A DNA stretch of 38,756 nucleotides from Flavobacterium branchiophilum NBRC 15030 = ATCC 35035 (GCF_002217205.1 NZ_MUGT01000053.1:549-39304); one strand, 5' to 3'. Positions 21,737-29,592 are shown, numbered from the stretch's first letter. Translations and numbers: made by a program. The notes: generated by a model not told the origin, from the sequence alone.

Positions 21737-23323
21737 TTAAAACCTGTGGCTTGTTCTACTCCCAAAGGAATATTGATTTTTTGAAATGTGGGTTGCCACA
21801 TTCACAACAGAAAACCCACCGTGTGTGGCATCGGGCCCGTCGTCGTGGGCTTGACTTCCTTTTTCAAATGCAAGGAACTGGTCGATTAGTATTTGGATAT
21901 CGTCTTGTATAAAATCGGGTAGCTCATCGGAATTAAAATAAACATTCATTCTTTCAAAGTGTCCACATAAACTTTCTATACGGTCGTATTTATCGGCTTT
22001 ACTCCTTTTGTCTGCCGTTACCGGGATATAGTATCCTCGTTTTTCGCCTTCGGCATCAAAATCAGAAACAAACTCGTCCATGGCAAAAAGTCCTTCAATC
22101 AGATAACGAATATTATAGTTTCGTAAATCAAAGGTTTCATAAACATCATACAACCACTTAGCGGCATGAGCACGGCTTTTTTGTTGCAAATAAGCTAGTA
22201 AAATATGAAACTCTTTTCCTGTTTTGCCTACCAAAACAAGAGCCTTATAATCCGCATTTGCCTTGTAACTTAAATCCCCATAAAAGCACAAGGCATCATA
22301 CTGTTTGAGTCCTTTATGAACATTCATTTTCTTGCTTTGGATATTTTCATATTTGAAAATCGCTCCGTCTTCAATATGCACGTGCATATATTCACGCATA
22401 AAAGAACGGTAGGGCATAGCATTGAATTTTTTACGCCAATAATCTGCGCTTGTTTTTTCTATCCATTCGGGTTGAAAATCTTTAGTGTCTTTGACGGCAC
22501 AAACCGTTAGAACCTCAAACTTAATATCGTTTTGCTCTTTACTTTCTTTCTGTTTTTTTATGACTTCTTTAAAGTAAATTTTAAGACGGTTAGTGATACT
22601 ATTTTTGTTGAAATTATTGTTTGCATAAACAAATCGTTCGGTGGCATCGTCATCGGAATCGAAACAACCCCAAATATCCTCTGTTATAAAGTCGATAGCC
22701 TCACGCATCATTCTATCATTATTTACGTGGCGTTTGTCGTCCACGTCATCTACGGCAATATAGTCCGGACGTTCGGATTGTTCTCTTGCCCCACGTGGAT
22801 TTTGTCCAAAACCCAAACACATAAACTTGATGCCGTCGGAGGTTGTAAAGTCGCCATCTGCCCAGTTGCCCTGTTGAAACTTTTCGCCATAATCATTTTT
22901 TAAACGATTATTAAATTGCAATTGCCCTTGTATCCCGGACAATAACCGTTTTGCCTTTGGCTCCGTTTCGCCAATCAAAAGCATAAATTTTAAATCGTGC
23001 ATTGCTAAATACAAATACAAAGGAATTCCCATATCAATATGCACCGACTTCCCAGCAGAGCGAAACATCTCACCCAAAAAACGAAGCCGTTTATTTTTGA
23101 TGATGGTATTGGCCATTTTGGTATGAAACCAACCGCATTTCTTTTTGGCGTAATTGGGAAAGTAATACTCAAACCATTTCACATAACTTTTTTCAAGTTC
23201 TTTTATTCTATCGGCTTTTTGTTTTGCCGTTTCGTGAATATCAATAGATGTGGCCTGTGCAATACGCAAACAATGTTTGTCGTAATCCTGTAAAAGTTTT
23301 AAATATTTATTATTGGTGCTCAT
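21737..23323 (-). CDS. Terminase large subunit (Mu gp28-like)
   Basis: The 528-residue packaging ATPase/nuclease has Walker A FRSAGKS (87-93) with the terminase-style SAGKS core, and Walker B YIAVDDVDD (188-196). A C-terminal RNase H-like nuclease domain starts near FYGDLSYKANADYKALVLVG, with a later acidic pair in HDDGPDATHG. It powers headful DNA packaging. The start overlaps the stop of the small terminase by one base, and it is followed by the gp36-like gene. Confidence 0.9.
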   Translation of the reverse strand: MSTNNKYLKLLQDYDKHCLRIAQATSIDIHETAKQKADRIKELEKSYVKWFEYYFPNYAKKKCGWFHTKMANTIIKNKRLRFLGEMFRSAGKSVHIDMGIPLYLYLAMHDLKFMLLIGETEPKAKRLLSGIQGQLQFNNRLKNDYGEKFQQGNWADGDFTTSDGIKFMCLGFGQNPRGAREQSERPDYIAVDDVDDKRHVNNDRMMREAIDFITEDIWGCFDSDDDATERFVYANNNFNKNSITNRLKIYFKEVIKKQKESKEQNDIKFEVLTVCAVKDTKDFQPEWIEKTSADYWRKKFNAMPYRSFMREYMHVHIEDGAIFKYENIQSKKMNVHKGLKQYDALCFYGDLSYKANADYKALVLVGKTGKEFHILLAYLQQKSRAHAAKWLYDVYETFDLRNYNIRYLIEGLFAMDEFVSDFDAEGEKRGYYIPVTADKRSKADKYDRIESLCGHFERMNVYFNSDELPDFIQDDIQILIDQFLAFEKGSQAHDDGPDATHGGFSVVNVATHISKNQYSFGSRTSHRF

Positions 23324-23751
23324 TAGTTTTCAAGACTTATCCTGTGTTGTAAAAATTGTTTGTGAAACGAGGTGCATTTGGTGGCAAAATCTGCATCAAT
23401 TTGAGAGATGAATAAATCCAAATCTTTAAGAATTTTATGCACCACAATAGGATCGGAATTTTTATCGCATTTATCCAATGCCGACATTAATTTAGAAATG
23501 CCATCGGCTGGAAGTTTTGGAGTACCTCCACTAGTTACGTTTAAGAGTTCCTGTTGTAGTAACTGTTTTATTTTGGTTGGCGATGCGTGAAAATTATATC
23601 GCTTCTCATCCCAATCATGTTTTTTTGCCCACTCTCCAATTGTTGCTGGGCGAACGCCGTACAATTCCGAAACTTCGGCATTTGTTGCCTCAAAGTTTTC
23701 TATATAATAAGCCTCCGCTTTTTGCCGAGTTGCATCTTTTGATCTTGCCAT
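23323..23751 (-). CDS. Terminase small subunit-like DNA-binding protein (Mu gp27-like)
   Basis: A 142-residue protein from the ATG at 23751, MARSKDATRQKAEAYYIENF. The helix-turn-helix EAYYIENFEATNAEVSELYGVRPATIGEWAKKHDW is typical of small terminase or gp27-like proteins. The remainder is helical and probably oligomerises. The start gives the usual N-terminus MARSK; an in-frame start 21 bp upstream is less likely. It is the first gene of the minus-strand packaging operon. Confidence 0.8.
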   Translation of the reverse strand: MARSKDATRQKAEAYYIENFEATNAEVSELYGVRPATIGEWAKKHDWDEKRYNFHASPTKIKQLLQQELLNVTSGGTPKLPADGISKLMSALDKCDKNSDPIVVHKILKDLDLFISQIDADFATKCTSFHKQFLQHRISLEN

Positions 23752-23769
23752 TTCTATGATTTTATATAG

Positions 23770-23799
23770 CAAAAGTCAATCTATTATATGAGTTTCAAA
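23770..23799 (-). promoter_or_regulatory. Possible promoter of the packaging operon
   Basis: On the minus strand, TTTG (plus-strand CAAA, 23796-23799), an 18-nt spacer and GACTTTTG (plus-strand CAAAAGTC, 23770-23777). The -7 box departs from TAnnTTTG at its first base. It lies 19 nt before the start codon and may need an activator. Confidence 0.35.
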
Positions 23800-23844
23800 A
23801 AATACCAACAAGCGTTTGGCAACATCAATTAAAACATTGATAGA

Positions 23845-23875
23845 AAGTGTTTAAGGATTGAACACTTATTTTTTT
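23845..23875 (+). terminator. Hairpin with T run in the divergent late region
   Basis: AAGTGTT (23845-23851) pairs with AACACTT (23861-23867), followed by ATTTTTTT. A smaller inverted repeat ATCAAT/ATTGAT (23824-23841) lies just before. On the plus strand this looks like a terminator, although no plus-strand gene precedes it; it may end a short leader or small RNA or control the capsid operon. Confidence 0.5.
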
Positions 23876-23933
23876 AAGCCAAAAAACCGCCTAAAATTTG
23901 CTCTATCAAAATGAAAAAATAGTAAATCAAGTT

Positions 23934-24896
23934 ATGCCAAAACCTTTTGTTTTTAACGACCAAAGCCAAAACAATAGTTATGGTTTTAGAATCCTTACTG
24001 CAGGTATCAGTTTAAAGCGATTTAATAAAAATCCAATGATGTTAAACCAACATTGGAATTCAACAGAATCGGTACTGGGTAAATGGACAAACATAAGAGT
24101 AGAAAACGATTTGCTTTTAGGAGAACCTGTTTTTGACATTGAAGATGCGGATGCTTTAAAAGTCTCGGGCAAAGTAGAGCGTGGATTTATTAACTCGTGT
24201 TCGATGGGTATCACTTTTAACCGTGAAGACCTCAAAATTATCGGTACTGAACTGGTAATGGAAAAATGCGAATTATACGAGTGTTCAATTGTGGCCGTGC
24301 CATCCAATGCCAATTCGATACGTCTTTACTCTCAAAGCGGAACACTTCTAAAAGATGACGAAGTAAAACAATTGTGTTTAGAAGCCCCCCAACCCCCGAA
24401 GGGGGAGTTAGAAACTCAAAAAGAAGAATTAGAATTTAAAACCAATGATATGAAAAAAATCTTGTTATCAGTTGCCTCTCTTTTGGCACTAAAATTTGAC
24501 AAAGCAACTCCCGAAGTGGATGTTGAAAAAGTTGAAGAGGCTATTTTGACTTTGTCAAATGAAAACGCAACACTAAAAGCTAAAGTGTTGGCACTTGAAG
24601 CCGAAAAAGACACGGCACAAGACGCAAAAATTACTGAAATGGTAAGCCTTGCTATCACACAGGGTAGAATTCCTGCCACTAAAAAAGATGATTTTGTAAA
24701 CCTTGCAAAAGCCAATTTTGACCTTGCAAAAGCTACAATTGAAGCAATCCCTGTAAAACAAACACTTTCTAACGGAGTGAGTAACCCCGAAGATAAAGGA
24801 GGCATGACAAAAGACGCTTTTCAAAAATTGAGCCATAGTGCACAATTGGAATTTAAAGCCAATCATGCCGAGGAATACAAAAAAATGTTTAACTAA
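23934..24896 (+). CDS. Prohead protease with C-terminal scaffold
   Basis: A 320-residue protein starting at MPKPFVFNDQSQNNSYG. The N-terminal domain (about 1-140) resembles HK97/U35-type prohead proteases: MLNQHWNSTESVLGKW, GEPVFDIEDADALKVSGKVERG and a LYECSIVAVPSNANS strand. The C-terminal half is a coiled coil (ENATLKAKVLALEAEKDTAQD) typical of a fused scaffold that directs capsid assembly and is then cleaved. A palindromic element (24384-24410) encodes EAPQPPKGE between the two domains. It is the first gene of the plus-strand late operon, divergent from the terminase operon. Confidence 0.82.
   Translation: MPKPFVFNDQSQNNSYGFRILTAGISLKRFNKNPMMLNQHWNSTESVLGKWTNIRVENDLLLGEPVFDIEDADALKVSGKVERGFINSCSMGITFNREDLKIIGTELVMEKCELYECSIVAVPSNANSIRLYSQSGTLLKDDEVKQLCLEAPQPPKGELETQKEELEFKTNDMKKILLSVASLLALKFDKATPEVDVEKVEEAILTLSNENATLKAKVLALEAEKDTAQDAKITEMVSLAITQGRIPATKKDDFVNLAKANFDLAKATIEAIPVKQTLSNGVSNPEDKGGMTKDAFQKLSHSAQLEFKANHAEEYKKMFN
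24384..24410. repeat. C/G-rich palindromic element, copy 6, inside the protease gene
   Basis: GCCCCCCAACCCCCGAAGGG followed by GGAGTTA. Read on the plus strand it gives APQPPKGEL in frame, at the joint between protease and scaffold. Confidence 0.8.
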
Positions 24897-24909
24897 ATAA
24901 AAAAAGAAT

Positions 24910-25812
24910 ATGCCAGCAAATTTTGCAGATGTATGGTTGGATAGAGTTAGAAATAACATAACCAATGCCGACCAAGCCCCCTTCCTTGATGGAATTACCG
25001 AAATGGATGTAGATGTATCGCTTATGGGCGAAGGCACCATTACAGAGAGTAATGTTATCCATGTGCCGACAAGTGAGTTTGCACCTGATATTTTGATTAA
25101 TAACACCACATATCCAATTGCTTTACAAGCCTATACCGATAGTGAAGTCATTATAAAATTAGATAAGTTTCAGACCAAAGTAGTAACACTTACAGACGAC
25201 CAAGTTATGGGTGCGTCTTATGACAGAATCGACAATGCTACTCGTAAAACAGTACAAAAATTGACCTCTGAAAAATTTACAAAAGCAATCCATGCTATTG
25301 CTCCAACGACAAACACAGCAAATACACCTGTAATTGCTACAACTGGAGCGGCAGATGCTACTGGTAGATTGCGTTTGGTTTATAATGATTTGGTAAACTT
25401 GAAAAATCAGTTTGACAAAATTAAAACACCTTTAGCGGGGAGGCGTTTGGTTTTGTGCGCAGATCATTATAATGATTTATTATTGGACAGAGCCAATTTT
25501 GGCGACCAATTGGTAAATTATGTTAGAGGACAAGTTGCCCCTATTATTGCAGGATTTGAAATTTTCCAATATGAAGTAATGCCAATGTATTCTGGTGGTA
25601 CAAAAAAGGCTTATGGCGCTATATCTGTTGCAGGAGATAAAACTGCCTCGGTGGCATTTTTGGTAGATAATATTGCAAAAAAAACTGGAGTTACTAAACA
25701 GTATTTTACTGCCGCAAAGGATAATCCGACAACGCAAACTAATCAATTAGCCTACCGTCACTACTTTATTGCAGTGCCATTTAGAGCCGAAATGATTGGA
25801 GCAATTATTTAG
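24910..25812 (+). CDS. Major capsid protein
   Basis: The 300-residue protein starts MPANFADVWLDRVRNNITNA. It has the features of HK97-fold capsids of Bacteroidota Mu-like phages: a helical start, a beta-rich middle (IIKLDKFQTKVVTLTDDQVMGASYDR) and a C-terminal part with LVLCADHYNDLLLDRANFGDQ, VAFLVDNIAKKTGV and HYFIAVPFRAEMIGAII. Its place directly after the protease/scaffold is the standard order. A strong hairpin after the stop (25818-25849) would attenuate downstream genes relative to the capsid. Confidence 0.88.
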   Translation: MPANFADVWLDRVRNNITNADQAPFLDGITEMDVDVSLMGEGTITESNVIHVPTSEFAPDILINNTTYPIALQAYTDSEVIIKLDKFQTKVVTLTDDQVMGASYDRIDNATRKTVQKLTSEKFTKAIHAIAPTTNTANTPVIATTGAADATGRLRLVYNDLVNLKNQFDKIKTPLAGRRLVLCADHYNDLLLDRANFGDQLVNYVRGQVAPIIAGFEIFQYEVMPMYSGGTKKAYGAISVAGDKTASVAFLVDNIAKKTGVTKQYFTAAKDNPTTQTNQLAYRHYFIAVPFRAEMIGAII

Positions 25813-25817
25813 TAATC

Positions 25818-25849
25818 AAATGGCTCTCATCAACAAATGAGAGCCATTT
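25818..25849 (+). terminator. Attenuating hairpin after the capsid gene
   Basis: A 13-bp perfect stem, AAATGGCTCTCAT (25818-25830) with ATGAGAGCCATTT (25837-25849), and loop CAACAA. The following bases are AT-rich but lack a clear T run, so it is more likely a partial terminator or mRNA-stabilising hairpin than a complete stop. Confidence 0.65.
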
Positions 25850-25864
25850 AATAAAATCTTTCAA

Positions 25865-26167
25865 ATGGAACAATTTGTATATCCAACCTTAACCGCATTT
25901 TTCGCCGCATTAATTACTTGGCTTTTTTCAAGACGCAAAACCCTTGCCGAAGATAGAGCCGCCGAACTTGATAATGCCGTTTCGGCTGTGAAATATTATC
26001 GTGATTTATTAGACGATATGGCTATTAGATTAACTGCCGCCACTGAAACCATTAAAACAATGGAAGCACAACACAGAGAGTTAATGTTGGTAAATCAGCA
26101 GTTAGTGGATGAGTTGCAAAAGTTCAAACAATTAAACGGAAAAACGCATGACACCACTAGCCGATAA
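25865..26167 (+). CDS. Membrane-anchored coiled-coil protein, possible holin
   Basis: The 100-residue protein has one N-terminal hydrophobic helix (FVYPTLTAFFAALITWLF, about 4-21), then RRK and a long coiled coil (residues 25-90). Its overlap of 20 bp with the endolysin gene suggests a holin or lysis-control role. Phage holins with one membrane helix exist, but no family is recognised. It is the first gene of the lysis cassette. Confidence 0.65.
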   Translation: MEQFVYPTLTAFFAALITWLFSRRKTLAEDRAAELDNAVSAVKYYRDLLDDMAIRLTAATETIKTMEAQHRELMLVNQQLVDELQKFKQLNGKTHDTTSR

Positions 26168-26609
26168 AGCCTTAAAAATAGCCATCAGCCAAATAGGCAT
26201 TCAAGAACTTCCAAAGGGAAGCAACGCAGGAACTGACGTTGAAAAGTATTTAAAAAGTGTTGGACTGGGCAAAGGGTATTCGTGGTGTATGGCGTTCGTT
26301 TATTGGTGCATTTTGGAAGCTTCAATTCAATTGGCTACAAAAAATCCGTTAAAGAAAACGGGGGGTGTTTTAGCCCAATGGAATACGATTGATGCCAAAT
26401 ATAAGAAAGTAGCGCCACAGCAAGGCGATATTTTCATTATGGATTTTGGCAAAGGGCAAGGTCATACTGGCTTTGTTTTGAAAGTACTTCCAAATGGAAC
26501 AATCCAGACCTTAGAGGGCAATACCAATGATGATGGAAGTCGAGAGGGATACAAGGTTTGTAATCGAATCAGAAACCTTAAAACCATCAAAGGATTTATA
26601 AGAATTTAA
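26148..26609 (+). CDS. Endolysin with CHAP-type amidase/peptidase domain
   Basis: The 153-residue protein has the CHAP fold: helix DKALKIAISQIG, catalytic Cys47 in GYSWCMAFVYWC, His106 in GQGHTGFVL and a later polar residue in TLEGNTND (about 121-128). It would cleave peptidoglycan during lysis. It has no signal peptide, so needs a holin to reach the wall. It is encoded between the membrane/coiled-coil protein and the candidate spanin. Confidence 0.88.
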   Translation: MTPLADKALKIAISQIGIQELPKGSNAGTDVEKYLKSVGLGKGYSWCMAFVYWCILEASIQLATKNPLKKTGGVLAQWNTIDAKYKKVAPQQGDIFIMDFGKGQGHTGFVLKVLPNGTIQTLEGNTNDDGSREGYKVCNRIRNLKTIKGFIRI

Positions 26610-26680
26610 AAACAATTTAAAACCTATTTAAAAAAATGAAACCGAGAGGTTCACGATTTCCAAAATTAAAATATAAAATT

Positions 26681-27199
26681 ATGAGTAAAAGAGTATTTAG
26701 TCTGTTGTTTTTGTTTGTTGTTTTGGTTGGAACATTAGTTGGTTGTAAAACCGCTAATGTTCTCCCGCCAACAATAATTGAAAAAACCAACACCATTACC
26801 AAAAAAGAAGTGGTACACGATACCATTTTTGAAACCAAAAAAGATAGTAGCTATTATAGGGCTTGGCTGGAATGTCAGGACGGAAAAGTAGTAGTAAGCC
26901 CCTTAACCCCCAAAGGGGGAATTAAAAAAGGCCAATATCTAAAACCCCCAAATGTGCAGTTAAAAAACAATATCCTAACTGTAGATTGTGAAACCGAAGC
27001 TCAAAAAATGTATGCCAAATGGAAAGATACCTATATACATGAAAATAGGCAAAACACCACATCAAAACCAGTATTAGTTGAACGAAAACTCACTTGGTGG
27101 CAACAATCTCAAATATGGTGTGGGAGGTTATTTTTAGTGTTGATCATGCTACTTATTGGGATTAGAGTAGCTAGTATTTATTATAAAAAAACAATTTAG
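26681..27199 (+). CDS. Candidate unimolecular spanin (lipoprotein with C-terminal membrane helix)
   Basis: A 172-residue protein starting MSKRVFSLLFLFVVLVG. It has a lipobox LVGC (C22) and near the end a hydrophobic helix (IWCGRLFLVLIMLLIGIRVA, about 146-165). Being attached by lipid to one membrane and by a C-terminal helix to the other is the defining layout of u-spanins, which fuse inner and outer membranes in the last step of lysis. It follows the endolysin gene, fitting that role. A palindromic element contributes SPLTPKGG (residues 73-80). The start at 26681 gives the signal peptide; 26636 would not. Confidence 0.72.
   Translation: MSKRVFSLLFLFVVLVGTLVGCKTANVLPPTIIEKTNTITKKEVVHDTIFETKKDSSYYRAWLECQDGKVVVSPLTPKGGIKKGQYLKPPNVQLKNNILTVDCETEAQKMYAKWKDTYIHENRQNTTSKPVLVERKLTWWQQSQIWCGRLFLVLIMLLIGIRVASIYYKKTI
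26898..26923. repeat. C/G-rich palindromic element, copy 7, inside the spanin gene
   Basis: GCCCCTTAACCCCCAAAGGG followed by GGAATT, read on the plus strand as SPLTPKGGI in frame, in the periplasmic part of the candidate spanin. Confidence 0.8.
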
Positions 27200-27200
27200 A

Positions 27201-27512
27201 ATGTTAGATCCAATTTTTGAAGCAAATCCAAGTTTGGATTGCTATTATAAAACTACTGATGGCACTTGCTTTTTTACTGATTACACTGCTGCATCACACG
27301 CAAATACTTTAATTGACAATAAAGTAAGCACTGTACATAGGCAAAAAGACACGAGCAAAATCGAACAGGCGGCACTAATAAATGTTGAAGTGAAAGACTT
27401 AGAACCAATTGTTCCAATTGTTCCAGCTACTCCAACCGAACCAGTTGTAGTACCTAAAGGAGCCGCTCCAGAGGTTGTAATAAAGGAGGCAAAACCCAAT
27501 ACAAAAAAATAA
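27201..27512 (+). CDS. Small phage structural protein, unknown
   Basis: The 103-residue protein has an N-terminal part with CYYKTTDGTCFFTDYTAASHA and a Pro/Val-rich C-terminal half (IVPIVPATPTEPVVVPKG). The N-terminal pattern (a T-D-G-x-C-F-F-T motif followed by A-x-x-H-A) recalls small proteins that precede the sheath gene in Bacteroidota Mu-like phages. It begins one base after the spanin stop and ends just before the sheath gene. It may act in head-tail joining; unproven. Confidence 0.6.
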   Translation: MLDPIFEANPSLDCYYKTTDGTCFFTDYTAASHANTLIDNKVSTVHRQKDTSKIEQAALINVEVKDLEPIVPIVPATPTEPVVVPKGAAPEVVIKEAKPNTKK

Positions 27513-27514
27513 AA

Positions 27515-28705
27515 ATGAATACAATATCATTTGTTAGACAAGAAGGAGGGCTTAATAAAAGGCTTCCAGGCGAAGATCATGTAAGTGGTTTGATTATTTA
27601 TGGACAAGCAGACGTTGCAAAAACACATTTGATAGAAGTGGCAGGCTTGGCATCAATTGGAGTTACCCCTACGTCACACCCAGTATTGCATTACCACGTT
27701 TCTGAGTATTTTAGAGTTAATCCAGGTTCAAAATTATATTTATTTTCAATAGACGCTAATGATGCTAATGATGCACAGTTTGTAGCAATTAAACAATTAC
27801 AGCAATTTGCAGAAGGAAAAATAAGACAAATTGGTATTGTTGATTTGATAACTGACTTTGCCGATTTATCTACAATTGCCGTTACTATTCAATCTAGGTT
27901 AAACGAATTAGCTATGGCTAATATGCCTTTGAGTGCCGTGCTTTCTATTCATAGTATCACCCCAGCAAATCTTTTGTCATTGCCAAATTTACACAACTTG
28001 AACTGCGAACGTTTAAGTGTTTGTATCGGACATGATGGAGCGGGTCGAGGAAATTATGTGTCTGGAATTGTTGGTAAAAAAATAGGAATCGTAGGAGCTT
28101 GCTTGGGTGCCATTTCAAGAGCAAATATTCATGAAAGCATTGCTTGGGTTGAAAAACAAAATCTCGTAAATAGCACTTATGCAAAAGTACTTACCGGAAA
28201 CAATGTTGTGGCACGTGAGCTTGATGTTCCCGGTTTTGTAGATGGTACATTGTTAAGTGATTTTACCCCTGCACAAATCCAGTCTATCAATGATAAAGGC
28301 TATCTATTTGCCTTTAAACATGTAGGTTATGCGGGTACATTTTTTAATGATAGTTTTAGTGGTGCGGCATTAGATAGCGATTTTTCGACAATTGAAAACA
28401 ATCGAACTATTGACAAAGCCCAACGAGGTGTTTACATTAAGCTACTACCTAAAATTTCGGGACCTATTTATATCAATCCCGATACTGGAGAGATTAGCTC
28501 TGACACCATTGCATCACTTGAGGCCATTGGTTCTATTCCATTAGAACAAATGGAGCGTGACGGTGAGTTGAGCGGATTTAAAATTTTTATTAACCCCAAC
28601 CAAGATGTTTTGAGTACATCAAAACTAACGGTTACTTTGAAAATTGTTCCCGTTGGTGTATTGAGAGAAATTACTGTTAATCTTGGATTTGCATTAAGCG
28701 TATAG
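27515..28705 (+). CDS. Tail sheath protein (DUF2586-like)
   Basis: The 396-residue protein starts MNTISFVRQEGGLNKRLPGE. It continues HVSGLIIYG, SEYFRVNPGSKLYLFSID, CERLSVCIGHDGAGRGNY, GACLGAISRANIHESIAWV, and NNRTIDKAQRGVYIKLLPKISGPIYIN near the C-terminus, the sheath pattern of a domain with an NRTIDKA-like conserved strand. The family (DUF2586 type) forms the contractile outer tube. It is followed by the tube gene, the usual order for contractile tails. Confidence 0.85.
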   Translation: MNTISFVRQEGGLNKRLPGEDHVSGLIIYGQADVAKTHLIEVAGLASIGVTPTSHPVLHYHVSEYFRVNPGSKLYLFSIDANDANDAQFVAIKQLQQFAEGKIRQIGIVDLITDFADLSTIAVTIQSRLNELAMANMPLSAVLSIHSITPANLLSLPNLHNLNCERLSVCIGHDGAGRGNYVSGIVGKKIGIVGACLGAISRANIHESIAWVEKQNLVNSTYAKVLTGNNVVARELDVPGFVDGTLLSDFTPAQIQSINDKGYLFAFKHVGYAGTFFNDSFSGAALDSDFSTIENNRTIDKAQRGVYIKLLPKISGPIYINPDTGEISSDTIASLEAIGSIPLEQMERDGELSGFKIFINPNQDVLSTSKLTVTLKIVPVGVLREITVNLGFALSV

Positions 28706-28707
28706 TT

Positions 28708-29130
28708 ATGGATTTTACACCTTTAATTAATGGTCGTGAATACGGCTGGGGAGATATTGTAGTAAATATTTCGGCAACTTCAATAACGGGCATACGTGCC
28801 ATAAAGTATGAAGAAGACCAAGAAAAAGAGAATATTTACGGAGCAGGTCGCAACCCTGTATCTCGTGGATATGGTCGTGTAAAAACGACAGGGTCGATTA
28901 CTTTATTATCGGCTACCGTTTTTGCTATGCAGGCAGTTGCACCAAAAGGGAAGTTACACAATATTGCACCGTTTCCAATTGTAGTTAGCTACCAACCCGA
29001 AACTGGGCCAATAGTAAAACACATTCTAAAAAATTGTGAGTTTAAGAAAACCACATTCGATTGGAAAGAAGGCGACTTGCATAAAGAGATAGAACTAGAG
29101 TTAGTTATTTCACACATAGAAGCCCCCTAA
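28708..29130 (+). CDS. Tail tube protein
   Basis: The 140-residue protein MDFTPLINGREYGWGDIVVNI is a compact beta-barrel-like protein with a GRNPVSRGYGRVKTTGSITLL segment and a C-terminal KTTFDWKEGDLHKEIELELVISHI. Position between the sheath and chaperone genes and length fit the tail tube. The terminal residues (SHIEAP) run into a palindromic element beginning at 29122, which supplies the stop codon. Confidence 0.82.
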   Translation: MDFTPLINGREYGWGDIVVNISATSITGIRAIKYEEDQEKENIYGAGRNPVSRGYGRVKTTGSITLLSATVFAMQAVAPKGKLHNIAPFPIVVSYQPETGPIVKHILKNCEFKKTTFDWKEGDLHKEIELELVISHIEAP

Positions 29131-29213
29131 CCCTAAAAGGGGAATTAGAAAATCTTTGTCAAAGTACAAAACTTTGACAAAGATTAAAAGTTCAAAACTT
29201 TGACAAAGATTAA
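29122..29213. repeat. C/G-rich element, copy 8, plus an A/T palindrome
   Basis: GCCCCCTAACCCTAAAAGGGGAATT-like copy (29122-29147) overlaps the end of the tube gene. It is followed by AATCTTTGTCAAAGT (29151-29165) paired with ACTTTGACAAAGATT (29171-29185), and a further half copy (29194-29213). It separates the tube and chaperone genes and may reduce read-through. Confidence 0.75.
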
Positions 29214-29242
29214 TTTAAAAACACATTAAACAAAAAGACAGC

Positions 29243-29572
29243 ATGAACACTAAAGATGAAAAATTAGTTTGTGGATTAGACGAAACACAAATTGCAGGAT
29301 TAAAGAAAAAACACGGTCATATTGTGGTTGTGGAAGTGGGACAAGGCGGATCAACTTTAAACGCCATTTTCAAAGAACCCACTTTTGAGGTTCTTGAAGC
29401 AACTGGAGCTATTGGCAAAAACAGCGAAATAAAAGGAACTATTGCCCTATATGAGAACTGTATTGTAAAAGCCGATGATGAAATAAACAACCGTGATTTT
29501 GTCAAACTAAAAGCACTTGAAGGATTGGCACAGCACATGAATTCGTTTTCGGTTAGCGTAAAAAACTTGTAG
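29243..29572 (+). CDS. Tail assembly chaperone, zero-frame product
   Basis: A 109-residue protein, MNTKDEKLVCGLDETQIAGLKKKHG. It has a small alpha/beta domain (IVVVEVGQGGSTLNAIFKEPTFEVLEA, then LKALEGLAQHMNSF), located between the tube and tape measure genes, where tailed phages encode the chaperone pair G/GT. The stop (29570-29572) is preceded by AGC GTA AAA AAC TTG: the canonical slippery A AAA AAC lies at 29560-29566. A second frame continues in -1, giving the longer GT-like product. The zero-frame product ends SVKNL. Confidence 0.85.
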   Translation: MNTKDEKLVCGLDETQIAGLKKKHGHIVVVEVGQGGSTLNAIFKEPTFEVLEATGAIGKNSEIKGTIALYENCIVKADDEINNRDFVKLKALEGLAQHMNSFSVSVKNL

Positions 29573-29592
29573 CCCGTCTGCAAAACGGCGGG
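29560..29592 (+). promoter_or_regulatory. Programmed -1 frameshift site
   Basis: The heptamer A AAA AAC (29560-29566) is read in frame as GTA AAA AAC. A G/C-rich stem-loop (CCCGTCTGCAAAACGGCGGG, 29573-29592) begins 6 nt downstream. A slippery heptamer plus a stimulatory structure at 5-8 nt is the classic arrangement. It would let some ribosomes bypass the stop at 29570. Confidence 0.75.

Noticed and set aside
23898..23933. Extended N-terminus of the prohead protease (MLYQNEKIVNQV)
   Set aside because: It would begin 23 nt after the T run of the hairpin at 23845-23875 and next to a possible -7 box; MPKPFVFND is a normal family start.
14268..29213. CRISPR array
   Set aside because: The palindromic elements are dispersed and not spaced by unique segments of constant length; no cas genes are present.
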